Shown here piece by piece: positions 26,142 through 34,349 of a DNA stretch of 64,000 nucleotides; the first letter of the stretch is position 1; every line of letters begins with the position of its first letter. The notes beneath the pieces were generated by a model. That model ran no database searches. It saw only the letters and a list, made by a program, of their open reading frames with translations, and was not told the origin of the DNA. The stretch spans positions 124,001 through 188,000 of the forward strand of contig CAYMUL010000001.1 of the NCBI GenBank assembly GCA_964393605.1, given 5' to 3'. This DNA comes from CAYMUL01 sp964393605 (GTDB taxonomy: Bacteria > Bacteroidota > Ignavibacteria > Ignavibacteriales > Ignavibacteriaceae). The position numbers and the translations under genes are program-made.

Positions 26142-27316
26142 GCCATGCTTTGAAAACTAATTACGATATAATCGTTGTCGGTGGAGGACCGGCTGGTTCA
26201 ATAGCCGCAAGAACTGCGGCGCAAAACGGAGTTTCGGTTTTACTGCTTGAAAAAGATCGCGACATCGGTTATCCCGTGCGTTGCGGTGAAGCGGTCAGTA
26301 AAATTGGTTTAGAAAAATTTATTCGCCCCGATCCAAAATGGATTGCCGCAACGATTTCAAAATTTAATTTCATCGCTCCCGATGAGACGGAAGTTACAAT
26401 TGACTTTGGCGAATCCGGTTACGTGCTCGAAAGAAAAATATTTGATTACGAACTCGCACGCACTGCGGCTGATGCCGGCGTTTCAATACTCACCCGCGCA
26501 TATGTTTTTGATTTAATAAAAGATGAAAACGGAAAAGTCTGCGGCGTGAAATATGAATTTCATGGAGAAAAAAAAGAAGTGCGATGCAAAATTGTTATCG
26601 CAGCCGATGGCGTTGAATCGCGCATCGGGCGTTGGGCAGGAATTGAAACACACATCGATTTTAGAGATATGGAAAGCGCGGTTCAAATCACTGCGGCAAA
26701 TATTCCGATACAGAACGATACACTCTATTTTTATTTTGGAAGAGATGTTGCGCCGAACGGCTACTTCTGGATTTTTCCCAAAGGCAACAACAAAGCAAAT
26801 ATCGGTTTGGGTGTAAGCGGAATTGTCGGAAAGAAAAAATCTGCATTATCTTATTTAAATGATTTTATGGAGAAGCACTATCCGACCGCACCAATATTGA
26901 CTCAAATCGCAGGTGGTGTTCCATGTTCGGTTACTCTAAAAAAAATTTCCGCCGATGGAATAATGCTCGTAGGTGATGCCGCCCGGCAGGTAAATCCTTT
27001 AAGCGGCGGTGGAATTACAAGCGGAATGATTGGCGGTGAAATTGCCGGAGAACTTGCCGCAAATGCAATCAAGAAAAATGATCTTTCGCTCATCTTTAAT
27101 TATGATAAACTTTGGAAAGATAGACAGGGCGCAAAGCATGAAATTTATAACCGCATCAAAGAAGGCATTTACAATTTTGATGATGAAAAATTTAATTCAA
27201 TTGCTCGCGCGTTTTCAAAAATTCCGCCGGATAAAAGAACTTTGGGAACGCTTTTCAGAACCGCGCTTTTTAACAAACCTTCATTGTTGATCGATGTTGC
27301 AAAAGTATTTTTTTAA
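26138..27316 (+). CDS. geranylgeranyl reductase family FAD oxidoreductase
   Basis: A 392-residue flavoprotein of the geranylgeranyl/digeranylgeranyl reductase family, which saturates isoprenoid double bonds. The N-terminal Rossmann motif is VVGGGPAGSIAARTAAQNG, followed by EKDRDIGYPVRCGEAVS, the middle ADGVESRIGRWAG and the FAD-binding VGDAARQVNPLSGGGI. Candidate substrates are the menaquinone side chain (MenJ-like) or other polyprenyl lipids. The nearby ferredoxin could be its electron donor. Its ATG overlaps the stop of the truncated four-helix-bundle frame; an aagga motif lies about 14 bases upstream. Confidence 0.9.
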   Translation: MSHALKTNYDIIVVGGGPAGSIAARTAAQNGVSVLLLEKDRDIGYPVRCGEAVSKIGLEKFIRPDPKWIAATISKFNFIAPDETEVTIDFGESGYVLERKIFDYELARTAADAGVSILTRAYVFDLIKDENGKVCGVKYEFHGEKKEVRCKIVIAADGVESRIGRWAGIETHIDFRDMESAVQITAANIPIQNDTLYFYFGRDVAPNGYFWIFPKGNNKANIGLGVSGIVGKKKSALSYLNDFMEKHYPTAPILTQIAGGVPCSVTLKKISADGIMLVGDAARQVNPLSGGGITSGMIGGEIAGELAANAIKKNDLSLIFNYDKLWKDRQGAKHEIYNRIKEGIYNFDDEKFNSIARAFSKIPPDKRTLGTLFRTALFNKPSLLIDVAKVFF

Positions 27317-27359
27317 CCAATGAGTCTATTATAATAAAGTAAGAAACGTTTGAAACATT

Positions 27360-27387
27360 TTGATTCCCTTTTTAATTCTTACTTTTG
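27360..27387 (+). promoter_or_regulatory. Bacteroidota-type promoter for the M14 peptidase
   Basis: TTG at 27360-27362, 17 bases, then TACTTTTG at 27380-27387, matching TTG-N17-23-TAnnTTTG. It lies 27 bases before the ATG. Confidence 0.5.
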
Positions 27388-27413
27388 TAAAAGAAATTTA
27401 AACACATTTTATC

Positions 27414-28883
27414 ATGAAGAAATTTATAACATTAATAATTTTATTTCAACTTGTAGTTATGGCTCAAGATTTTAATACACTCAACTCTATTTTTGAAAAC
27501 TATGAAAAGTTCAAAGAACAAACTTTAACTCATAGAAGATTTAAACATGCGGAGATTGTTCCGTTAATTCAGAAATTGAAAAAAGAAAAAAATTTTTCGG
27601 TTTCTGTTGCCGGAAAATCCGTTGAACAACGCGAAATATTTTTGTTGAAGATTGGATCGGGAAAAAAGAAAGTCTTCCTCTGGTCGCAGATGCACGGCGA
27701 CGAACCAACCGCAACTATGGCTCTGTTTGACATCTTCAATTTCTTTACAAATAAATCTGACTTTACCGAATTCAAAAAAAATATTTTGGATAACACAACT
27801 CTTTATTTCATGCCGATGGTGAACCCTGACGGCGCGGAAAGATATCAACGCAGAAACGTTTTTGAAATTGATATCAACCGCGACGCAGTGCGGCTGGAAA
27901 CACCAGAAGCTAATATTCTTATGAAGACCTTCGATAGTTTAAAAGCAGATTTCGGTTTCAACCTGCATGATCAATCAACGCGATACACTGCGGGGAATAG
28001 CAGTTTAAGCGCGGCAATTTCATTTCTCGCACCCGCATATAATTACGAAAAGTCGATTAACGAAACTCGCGGAAATGCAACAAGACTTATCGGCGCAATG
28101 AACAACGTGCTTCAAAATTTTATTCCCGGGCACATTGCAAAGTATGATGATTCCTTTGAGCCGCGTGCCTTCGGAGATAATTTTCAAATGAAGGGAACGA
28201 GCACAATACTTATCGAATCGGGCGGCTGGGAAGATGATCCTGAAAAACAATTTTTGCGGAAGATAAACTTTATCGCTTTGCTTTCTGCTTTCAACTCAAT
28301 TGCAAATGAATCCTATAAAGAAATTCCTCTCACGGTTTATGATAACATTCCTTTCAACGATAAATATTTATTTGATTTACTGATTCGTAACGTATCGTTT
28401 CAAAACGGGAATGAAGAATTGAAAGTTGATGTCGGAATTAATTTAAATGAATCGAACAACGACAGCGCAAAATCGTTCATCCTCAAAAGTGTGGTTGAAG
28501 ATTTTGGCGATCTCTCAATATTTTATAGCTACAAAGATTACAATTTCACCGGCTATAAAATTGAGCCTGGTAAAATTTATCCAAATGTAATTTCATCTCT
28601 CGAGCAACTGAAAAAATTGAATGCGCATAAATTATATGACTCCGGCTATACTTCAATAAAAATTAATTTTGAAAAACTACCGCCGAATCTTCACAAGTAT
28701 CCATTTCATTTCATAGTTTGGAATGAGAACAGAAAAAGTGAGTTCAACCATGTTGGTATTGGTAATCCCGCTAATTTTATTTTAAGAAAGGATGAGGAAA
28801 TTAGCTACGTTCTTGTCAACGGTTTTCTTTTCGATGTAAAGAATAAAATTGGCGAAATAAAGTTCGGATTATTAACGCGATAA
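27414..28883 (+). CDS. secreted M14 family zinc carboxypeptidase
   Basis: Exported metallopeptidase of 489 residues with a short signal peptide (1-18). The M14 domain (about 30-300) shows the zinc ligands His94 and Glu97 in QMHGDEPTAT, the later His in GFNLHDQST, the substrate-binding NPDGAERYQRRN and INRD, and the catalytic glutamate in ESGGWEDDP. The remaining C-terminal part is beta-rich. It trims C-terminal amino acids or cleaves cell-wall peptides in the periplasm. No sorting domain is present. It has its own promoter-like sequence. Confidence 0.9.
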   Translation: MKKFITLIILFQLVVMAQDFNTLNSIFENYEKFKEQTLTHRRFKHAEIVPLIQKLKKEKNFSVSVAGKSVEQREIFLLKIGSGKKKVFLWSQMHGDEPTATMALFDIFNFFTNKSDFTEFKKNILDNTTLYFMPMVNPDGAERYQRRNVFEIDINRDAVRLETPEANILMKTFDSLKADFGFNLHDQSTRYTAGNSSLSAAISFLAPAYNYEKSINETRGNATRLIGAMNNVLQNFIPGHIAKYDDSFEPRAFGDNFQMKGTSTILIESGGWEDDPEKQFLRKINFIALLSAFNSIANESYKEIPLTVYDNIPFNDKYLFDLLIRNVSFQNGNEELKVDVGINLNESNNDSAKSFILKSVVEDFGDLSIFYSYKDYNFTGYKIEPGKIYPNVISSLEQLKKLNAHKLYDSGYTSIKINFEKLPPNLHKYPFHFIVWNENRKSEFNHVGIGNPANFILRKDEEISYVLVNGFLFDVKNKIGEIKFGLLTR

Positions 28884-28940
28884 ATTTTTAGTAATTATCT
28901 TCACACAACTAATTTTCATTTATTAAAAAAAGGAATAAAA

Positions 28941-29396
28941 ATGATTCAGCTTAAAAATGTTTTGTTCGCAACAGACTTCAGCGACTATTCCCTTTCCGCC
29001 GCAAACTACGCAATCGACATCGCCGAGCAGTATAACGCAAAACTTCATTTACTTCACGTGCTCGAAAAAATTCCGCCAATACTTGCAATCAGAACTCTCG
29101 ATCTTTCTCAGGAAAAGATTGTCAGTTCAATGGAAGAGGAAGCAAATTTTTCACTCAGTAAAATTGCGAATGATTTCAAAAACAAAACTTCAAAAGAAGT
29201 TGTAACCATACTGAAAAAAGGTATCGATTATCAGGAAATTGTTGACTATTCCAAAGAAGCCGGCATCGATTTAATAGTAATTGCAACTCACGGAAGAACA
29301 GGAATCCTGCATACACTAATTGGAAGCGTTGCGGAAAAAGTCATTCGCTACGCCCAATGCCCGGTTTTGGTTATAACTCCAAAGGGTAACGAGTAA
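28941..29396 (+). CDS. universal stress protein (UspA family)
   Basis: A 151-residue single Usp domain. The start (VLFATDFSDYSLSAANYAIDIAEQY) and the C-terminal ATP-binding motif (THGRTGILHTLIGSVAEKVIRYAQCPVLVI, i.e. G-x2-G-x9-G-S) are both complete, so it probably binds ATP. A good ribosome site (aggaataaaaATG) precedes it. Usual roles are stress survival and growth-arrest signalling; no specific trigger is visible. Confidence 0.93.
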   Translation: MIQLKNVLFATDFSDYSLSAANYAIDIAEQYNAKLHLLHVLEKIPPILAIRTLDLSQEKIVSSMEEEANFSLSKIANDFKNKTSKEVVTILKKGIDYQEIVDYSKEAGIDLIVIATHGRTGILHTLIGSVAEKVIRYAQCPVLVITPKGNE

Positions 29397-29401
29397 TTTT
29401 T

Positions 29402-29433
29402 TTTGAATAACGAAGCCCTTTTGGTTATCTTTG
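29402..29433 (+). promoter_or_regulatory. Bacteroidota-type promoter for the zinc-ribbon/rpsU operon
   Basis: TTTG at 29402-29405, 20 bases, then TATCTTTG at 29426-29433. This matches both halves of the Bacteroidota sigma-A consensus TTTG-N19-21-TAnnTTTG exactly. Start of transcription would be near 29440, 25 bases before the first ATG. It is the cleanest promoter in the window and sits before a ribosomal protein gene. Confidence 0.7.
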
Positions 29434-29464
29434 CCAACTAAATTATTATAAATTAGGAAAAATT

Positions 29465-29863
29465 ATGGCTCGAGTGAAGAATGTTGACGCATATTGTGAT
29501 TTTTGCGGCGCCGTTACCAAAATGGAACTGACCGGCGAACATCTTCTCTCTTCAGAAGAATCGAAACGATGGGCTAAGTGCAAAAAATGCAAGCAAACTT
29601 CGCGTATCGATTTGAGCACTTTGGTGAAAGAAAAGAAACCCGATTTTGAAGCTATTGCAAAACAGGATGTAAAAAAATATTCTCCCGCTGCTTCTTTTGA
29701 TGTAGGCGAATCGCTTTATCATGAAGCGTGGGACGATTATGGAGTTGTTCGGGCAAAGGAAATCCTTTCCGACGGTAAAAATTCCATACTTGTTGAATTT
29801 CAAAAAAACGGACAGAAAAAATTATTAGAAACAAAAAAACCGACATCGAAAGAGGTGAATTGA
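29465..29863 (+). CDS. zinc-ribbon protein with C-terminal SH3-like domain, function unknown
   Basis: A 132-residue protein. The N-terminus is a four-cysteine zinc ribbon (Cys11, 14, 39, 42: CDFC and CKKC). The C-terminal part (about 75-130: FDVGESLYHEAWDDYGVVRAKEIL...LVEFQKNGQKKLL) has the look of a small beta-barrel such as those in CarD-like or KOW-type proteins. I cannot name it. It ends one base before rpsU behind a strong promoter, so a role in transcription or translation is a fair guess. Confidence 0.75.
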   Translation: MARVKNVDAYCDFCGAVTKMELTGEHLLSSEESKRWAKCKKCKQTSRIDLSTLVKEKKPDFEAIAKQDVKKYSPAASFDVGESLYHEAWDDYGVVRAKEILSDGKNSILVEFQKNGQKKLLETKKPTSKEVN

Positions 29864-29864
29864 T

Positions 29865-30059
29865 TTGATCGGAATTACTCTGCAAGAGAGTGAAAATATT
29901 GATAAGGCGTTAAAGCGCTTTAAGAAAAAATATGAACGCTCCGGAATTCTTAAAGAATTCAAGAAGAGAACGTTTTATGTTAAACCTTCTGTACATAAAC
30001 GTATGGAAAAAATTAAAGCTACAAGACGCGCGCAACGAATGGATATGTTCAGCGAATAA
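29865..30059 (+). CDS. rpsU: 30S ribosomal protein bS21
   Basis: A 64-residue bS21 with the family signature: IGITLQESENIDKALKRFKKK, then GILKEFKKRTFYVKPSVHKR, ending with KIKATRRAQRMD. It binds near the anti-Shine-Dalgarno end of 16S rRNA on the 30S platform. The start is TTG, with agaggtg about 10 bases upstream, and it lies one base after the zinc-ribbon gene, so the two are coexpressed. A strong terminator follows. Confidence 0.95.
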   Translation: MIGITLQESENIDKALKRFKKKYERSGILKEFKKRTFYVKPSVHKRMEKIKATRRAQRMDMFSE

Positions 30060-30079
30060 AATAGTTATTATGCTTTTTG

Positions 30080-30118
30080 AACGCTTGTCGGATTTATTTT
30101 CGGCAAGCGTTTTTTTTT
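30080..30118 (+). terminator. rho-independent terminator after rpsU
   Basis: Stem aacgcttgtcg / cggcaagcgtt (one G-T pair) with a short AU-rich loop, followed by eight or more T residues. It ends the zinc-ribbon/rpsU transcript. Confidence 0.92.
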
Positions 30119-30120
30119 GA

Positions 30121-30773
30121 TATGATTGAATGTGGGAAGAAAGAGTTGTAAAAAGAAGAAGTAAAAATTCCTTAGTGCTCGTTTGCGAACTTTGCGATTA
30201 AAAAAGAATATTGGTTGCAAGGGCGAAGGAGATAACGATAAAGATTAAGTGTAAGATTAAGTGTAAGTGTAAGAAGAGAATTGATAATGGAGAAGAATGA
30301 TATCCTTAGTGCCGTTGTGCCGTTGTGGCATTCCTTTGAAGAATTAAAAATTACAAATGAATATTACTCTGCGCCTTCGCGTCTCGACGCCTCTGCGGTG
30401 AAAAATTAAAATAGTTTGTGCTTCTTTGTGCCTTCGTGACTTTGTGGCGTTCTCTTTTTTTCAATTACAGCGATTAATGGCAAGCGGATAGAATTAAAAA
30501 TTACAAATTAAAAATGAATTTCATTTGCGTCTCGGCGTCTTAGCGGTTAAAAAAATTGGCTTAGTGCCCTGCGTGTCTGAGTGGTTTAACTTCCTTCTTT
30601 ACCACTGAGATGAATAAGAAGAAGATTAAGATTAAGATAAAGAGAAAGACTTTTCCATCGGGAACAATTAAAAGTGAATTTCCCTTTTCGTCTCGACGCC
30701 TCCGCGGTGAAAAATTAAAACAGTTTGTGCTTCTTTGTGCCTTCGTGACTTTGTGGCATTCCCTTGCTGTCAA
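30121..30773. repeat. composite intergenic repeat region
   Basis: About 650 bases without a gene, built from dispersed repeat blocks: GATTAA/GTGTAA hexamers (30238-30275), gaattgataatggag, several gtgccttcgtgactttgtggc units (about 30301-30340, 30421-30450, 30732-30765), gcgtctcggcgtctt units and the attaaaaattacaaattaaa block. The part 30461-30540 reappears at 34144-34222. The block 30541-30703 is absent at the other locus but matches 8446-8600. The downstream part from 30704 is shared with 34225 onward. Confidence 0.8.
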
Positions 30774-30805
30774 AAATAAAAAAGCCCCGATGAATAACAG
30801 GGCTG
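30774..30805 (-). terminator. terminator after the T9SS repeat protein
   Basis: Minus strand: AGCCC, loop with ttattcatcg, GGGCT, then TTTTTT. Its sequence is identical at 34295-34326 and very similar at 41172-41203 and 50103-50134, always after a T9SS cargo gene. Confidence 0.8.
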
Positions 30806-30828
30806 AATTAATTCATCGAATAAAATCT

Positions 30829-32562
30829 TTACTTCAAAAACACAAATTTTTTCGTAGCAGTAAATTCGCCGGCAGTGAGACTGTAAAAATATATCCCACT
30901 TGGTAATTGATAATTGATAATTAATAGTTGATAATTATGGTAGCCGGTTTCTCTCCATTCGTTATCAATCAACATTGCAACTTCATTTCCAAGTACATCA
31001 AATATTTTTAACTCAACATAGCTGGACGCTGAAAGCTGATAACTGATTACTGTGGACGGATTGAACGGATTGGGATAATTTTGATACAAAACAAATTCTG
31101 TTGGCGTGATATCATTCTTTGCCGAAATAACTTTTGAATATGAATAACTGCCGTCAAGATCAACTTGTTTCAAACGATAATAAATTGTTCCGCTTCCATC
31201 AATTGCTTTATCTGAGAATGAATAATTATTTGTTTCTGTTGTGGTACCGTTTCCTTTTACAAACGCTATTGTATTCCAATTGCTTTTATCTTCGGTGCGT
31301 TCAACATTAAAGCCATGATTATTTTTTTCTGATGCAGTTTGCCAATTCAAAATAACTTGCCTGTTATTAACAACTGCGTTGAATGAAACTAACTCGACAG
31401 GAACAAAACCGGCAACTTTAATCAACCAAACATCATGCACTCCCGCACCGGAAGAAAGTGTGTGACCAACAATTACAAAATCACCTTCGGCTGTAACATC
31501 AAGCCAATAACCGACATCGGAAGCGGTGCCGCCGAATGTTGTTTTCCATTCTTCCACTCCTTCGGAATTTGTTTTAATGAGCCAAACATCATCGCCGCCT
31601 GCGCCGTATGAAAGTGTGTAACCGGTAATTGCATATCCGCCGTCGGTAGTAATATCAATTGAGTGTCCGTAATCCCGTCCTGTTCCACCGAAAAATTTTT
31701 TCCAGGTTTCGTTGCCGAGACTATCGGTTTTTATTAACAGCAAATCATAAAGACCTGCGCCGAAAGAATCGGTATAACCCGTGATGATAAATCCGCCGTC
31801 TGCTGTTGGTTTTACTGAATGTCCTCTATCGACATCCGTTCCTCCGAAAGCTTTACTCCAGATTTGATTTCCCGATGCATCAACTTTCATCAATAAACAA
31901 TTGCCGAGCGAGCCGGGACCGGAAGAGAAAGTCCACCCTGTTAAAATATAATTGCCGTCAAAAGATTTAACAATTTCCCTCGCGCCATCGGAGCTTAACC
32001 CGCCGAGAGTTTTTGTCCATAGTGTGTTGCCGCTGGCGTCAGTTCTAACTAAATAAACATCTCTGCCTCCGGCACCCGAAGAAGAAGTTGCACCGGCAAC
32101 AAGAAATCCGCCGTCATTTGTTTGAAGTACCGAATAACCTTCTTCATCGTTCGAGCCGCCGAAGAATTTACTCCATAAAAGAGTTCCCGCAGAATCAGTT
32201 CTTAAAAGATAAACATCCATCGCTCCAGCCCCGAAAGATTTTGTGTATCCGATTATGATGTAACCGCCGTCAGCAGTTTGTTGAACCGAGTAGGCTTCGT
32301 CGTCAGCGTTTCCGCCGTAAGCGTTATTCCAAATTTCATTTCCGTTTGCGTCAGTTTTAATCAGCCAAACATTTCTTCCACTCATTGTGCCGTACGAACG
32401 GGTGTAACCTGTAATAATGTATCCACCATCTGAAGTTTGAGAAACGTAATACCCGACATCAATATTGCTTCCGCCAAAAGTTTTTGTCCATAGAGTAGAA
32501 ATTTGAGAAAAGATAAAACTGTTTGCGCAAATCAAAATAATCGGGAGTAAAAATTGTTTCAT
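30829..32562 (-). CDS. T9SS-exported tandem-repeat surface protein
   Basis: Secreted protein of 577 residues. A signal peptide (1-19) is followed by about seven tandem repeats of roughly 52 residues (TKTFGGSNIDVGYYVSQTSD, then GGYIITGYT and an S-x-G-x-x-D-V-x-L-x-K-T pattern), a form of beta-propeller blade. Next is the domain VELVSFNAVVNNRQVILNWQTASEKNNHGF (about 395-480), common before sorting domains, and a C-terminal T9SS sorting domain with the repeat-encoded YHNYQLLIINYQL segment (30903-30938). Ligand unknown. The last 87 codons are nearly identical in DNA to those of the gene at 34350. Confidence 0.88.
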   Translation of the reverse strand: MKQFLLPIILICANSFIFSQISTLWTKTFGGSNIDVGYYVSQTSDGGYIITGYTRSYGTMSGRNVWLIKTDANGNEIWNNAYGGNADDEAYSVQQTADGGYIIIGYTKSFGAGAMDVYLLRTDSAGTLLWSKFFGGSNDEEGYSVLQTNDGGFLVAGATSSSGAGGRDVYLVRTDASGNTLWTKTLGGLSSDGAREIVKSFDGNYILTGWTFSSGPGSLGNCLLMKVDASGNQIWSKAFGGTDVDRGHSVKPTADGGFIITGYTDSFGAGLYDLLLIKTDSLGNETWKKFFGGTGRDYGHSIDITTDGGYAITGYTLSYGAGGDDVWLIKTNSEGVEEWKTTFGGTASDVGYWLDVTAEGDFVIVGHTLSSGAGVHDVWLIKVAGFVPVELVSFNAVVNNRQVILNWQTASEKNNHGFNVERTEDKSNWNTIAFVKGNGTTTETNNYSFSDKAIDGSGTIYYRLKQVDLDGSYSYSKVISAKNDITPTEFVLYQNYPNPFNPSTVISYQLSASSYVELKIFDVLGNEVAMLIDNEWRETGYHNYQLLIINYQLPSGIYFYSLTAGEFTATKKFVFLK

Positions 32563-32597
32563 AATTATGTTTGTTGTTTTGTTTGTGATGAAAAAAA

Positions 32598-33956
32598 TTA
32601 TCGTAGCAAAATCATTTTTTTAGTTTGAATGAAACTTCCCGCAGTTAGTTTGTAAATGTAAAAACCTGCCGGTATTGATGAATTAGAAACTGAAAAATGA
32701 GAAGTGTGAAAGCCGGCTTCTTTGAATTCATTATCAATCAACGTTGCGATTTCTTCGCCGAGTGAATTGAATACTTTCAAACTTACGTTACTCGCTTGCG
32801 GAAGTGTAAAAGAAATTATTGTGCCCGGGTTAAATGGGTTAGGATAATTTTGGTAAAGATGAAAACCGTCGGGAATTATTTCTGCTTCATAATCTTTTAC
32901 AGAAACTGTGCTGTTGTTGTAAAAAGTATATGCCACACCTCCTTTATTAAACCATGATTGAGACAAACTCGTTTTATTGTGAACGTAAGAATATCCGTTC
33001 GATTTTGCAGGGTCGTGAGTAATCACTCCGCCGTTGCTTGTGAATCCCGCGAGCATTGCCAGATGTCCGTTCGGATAAAGTGGAGAGCCGAGTGACATTG
33101 CCACGCGCCCGCCATTTGCAAGCACTTCGCGTGCTTCGCTCCATGTTCGGTAGCGAGTTACTGCGCCGTCCAATCCATACTCAGCCGCATGTTGTACTGC
33201 TCTTGGCCAGATTCCAAATATTCCGTAGTAAGGATCTTTCGTCGTTAATGCAAATTGATACGGATCAACTTGAATGCTGTAACTCGAAAGAATCATTGCA
33301 ACAGTTGTGGGGGAACAAATGCTTCCGCCAATTACTGGATCAACAGAATATTGATAAATAAAATTTGTCGGGATAAAAATTTGCGCGGGATTATCCGCAA
33401 CGATTTGAGTGATGTTTGCAGTCGTTCTCGAATCACTGACAAAAAAATTCATTTTATGAATTGAAGGAGATGGAATTGAAATGCTCGGACGGGTTAGCGT
33501 AACTTTATATTGCCATTTGCTTGTGAGATAATTTAACTTCACATAATCGTAATCAATAAAACCGCCGGCGAAACTTGTTGAACCGTACGATGACCAAATA
33601 TTATTCTTCCAAAATCCGACAGTCATCCACGGAGACCAGCCGCTATTATATTGAAAACGCATCTCCACTTTAAAGCCCGCGGAATTATGCTGCACAGAGC
33701 CGTTCCATGAAGGAAGTCCGTAATCAAATGGATGCTGCGAAGTTTGTTGAGATAAAATAAAATATCCGTTTGATGCGTTCTCTTGAAGTACGATAGATTT
33801 GCCGTCGGTGCTGAGGCGAACGCCAACGCTTGTTTCGATGTTTGCGTAAAGAGAATCTATTCGCAGTTCATAAAGTGCGTCGGGATAAATTTGTGCGAAT
33901 GCAAAAGAATGAATCATTGCGATAAATGCGACAAGAGATGCGGTAAATATTTTCAT
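32598..33956 (-). CDS. T9SS-exported C39-like cysteine peptidase
   Basis: Secreted protein of 452 residues. After a signal peptide (1-21) comes a beta-rich region (about 25-190), then a papain-like peptidase_C39_2 domain (about 195-350). Its catalytic Cys214 is in GGSICSPTTVAMILSSY, a His in PNGHLAMLAGF, and an Asp in ITHDPAKSNGY, a complete triad. The C-terminal 80 residues are a T9SS sorting domain of ordinary sequence (HTSHFSVSNSSIPAGFYIY), without the NYQL segment. It lies 35 bases upstream of the tandem-repeat gene on the same strand. Confidence 0.88.
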   Translation of the reverse strand: MKIFTASLVAFIAMIHSFAFAQIYPDALYELRIDSLYANIETSVGVRLSTDGKSIVLQENASNGYFILSQQTSQHPFDYGLPSWNGSVQHNSAGFKVEMRFQYNSGWSPWMTVGFWKNNIWSSYGSTSFAGGFIDYDYVKLNYLTSKWQYKVTLTRPSISIPSPSIHKMNFFVSDSRTTANITQIVADNPAQIFIPTNFIYQYSVDPVIGGSICSPTTVAMILSSYSIQVDPYQFALTTKDPYYGIFGIWPRAVQHAAEYGLDGAVTRYRTWSEAREVLANGGRVAMSLGSPLYPNGHLAMLAGFTSNGGVITHDPAKSNGYSYVHNKTSLSQSWFNKGGVAYTFYNNSTVSVKDYEAEIIPDGFHLYQNYPNPFNPGTIISFTLPQASNVSLKVFNSLGEEIATLIDNEFKEAGFHTSHFSVSNSSIPAGFYIYKLTAGSFIQTKKMILLR

Positions 33957-33993
33957 TATCCGTTAAAGTTATTGAGGGAATATTTTTTCAACC

Positions 33994-34001
33994 CAAAATT
34001 A
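33994..34001 (-). promoter_or_regulatory. TAnnTTTG -7 box upstream of the C39 peptidase gene
   Basis: TAATTTTG on the minus strand, 37 bases before the ATG. No TTG lies at the usual upstream spacing, so only the -7 element is recognised. Confidence 0.4.
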
Positions 34002-34059
34002 CGATTTTAATATAAATTATTAATGAGGCAGGAATGGTGAATTGTGTCCCGATATATCG

Positions 34060-34294
34060 CAATAGAATTGATAATGGACAATTGACAATGGAAAATAATA
34101 AATTTCTTTGTGCCTTCGTGACTTTGTGGCATTCTCTTTTTTTCAATTACAGCGATTAATAGCAAGCGGATAGAATTAAAAATTACAAATTAAAAATGAA
34201 TTTCATTTGCGTCTCGGTGCCTCGGCGGTGAAAAATTAAAACAGTTTGTGCTTCTTTGTGCCTTCGTGACTTTGTGGCATTCCCTTGCTGTCAA
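34060..34294. repeat. composite intergenic repeat region
   Basis: The 393-base gap 33957-34349 contains no gene. It holds gaattgataatggacaattg, two ccttcgtgactttgtggcatt units, the attaaaaattacaaattaaa block and a gtctcggtgcctcggcggtg unit. Its right part is nearly identical to 30704-30828, and the left part to 30461-30540. Confidence 0.8.
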
Positions 34295-34326
34295 AAATAA
34301 AAAAGCCCCGATGAATAACAGGGCTG
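34295..34326 (-). terminator. terminator after the S1/P1-like nuclease
   Basis: Minus strand AGCCC stem, ttattcatcg in the loop, GGGCT, then T-run; same sequence as the terminator at 30774-30805, part of the shared module. Confidence 0.8.
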
Positions 34327-34349
34327 AATTAATTCATCGAATAAAATCT

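Noticed and set aside
30610..30906. Plus-strand frame of about 98 codons rich in Lys/Ile
   Set aside because: It is made of hexamer repeats and the antisense of a sorting domain; no protein features.
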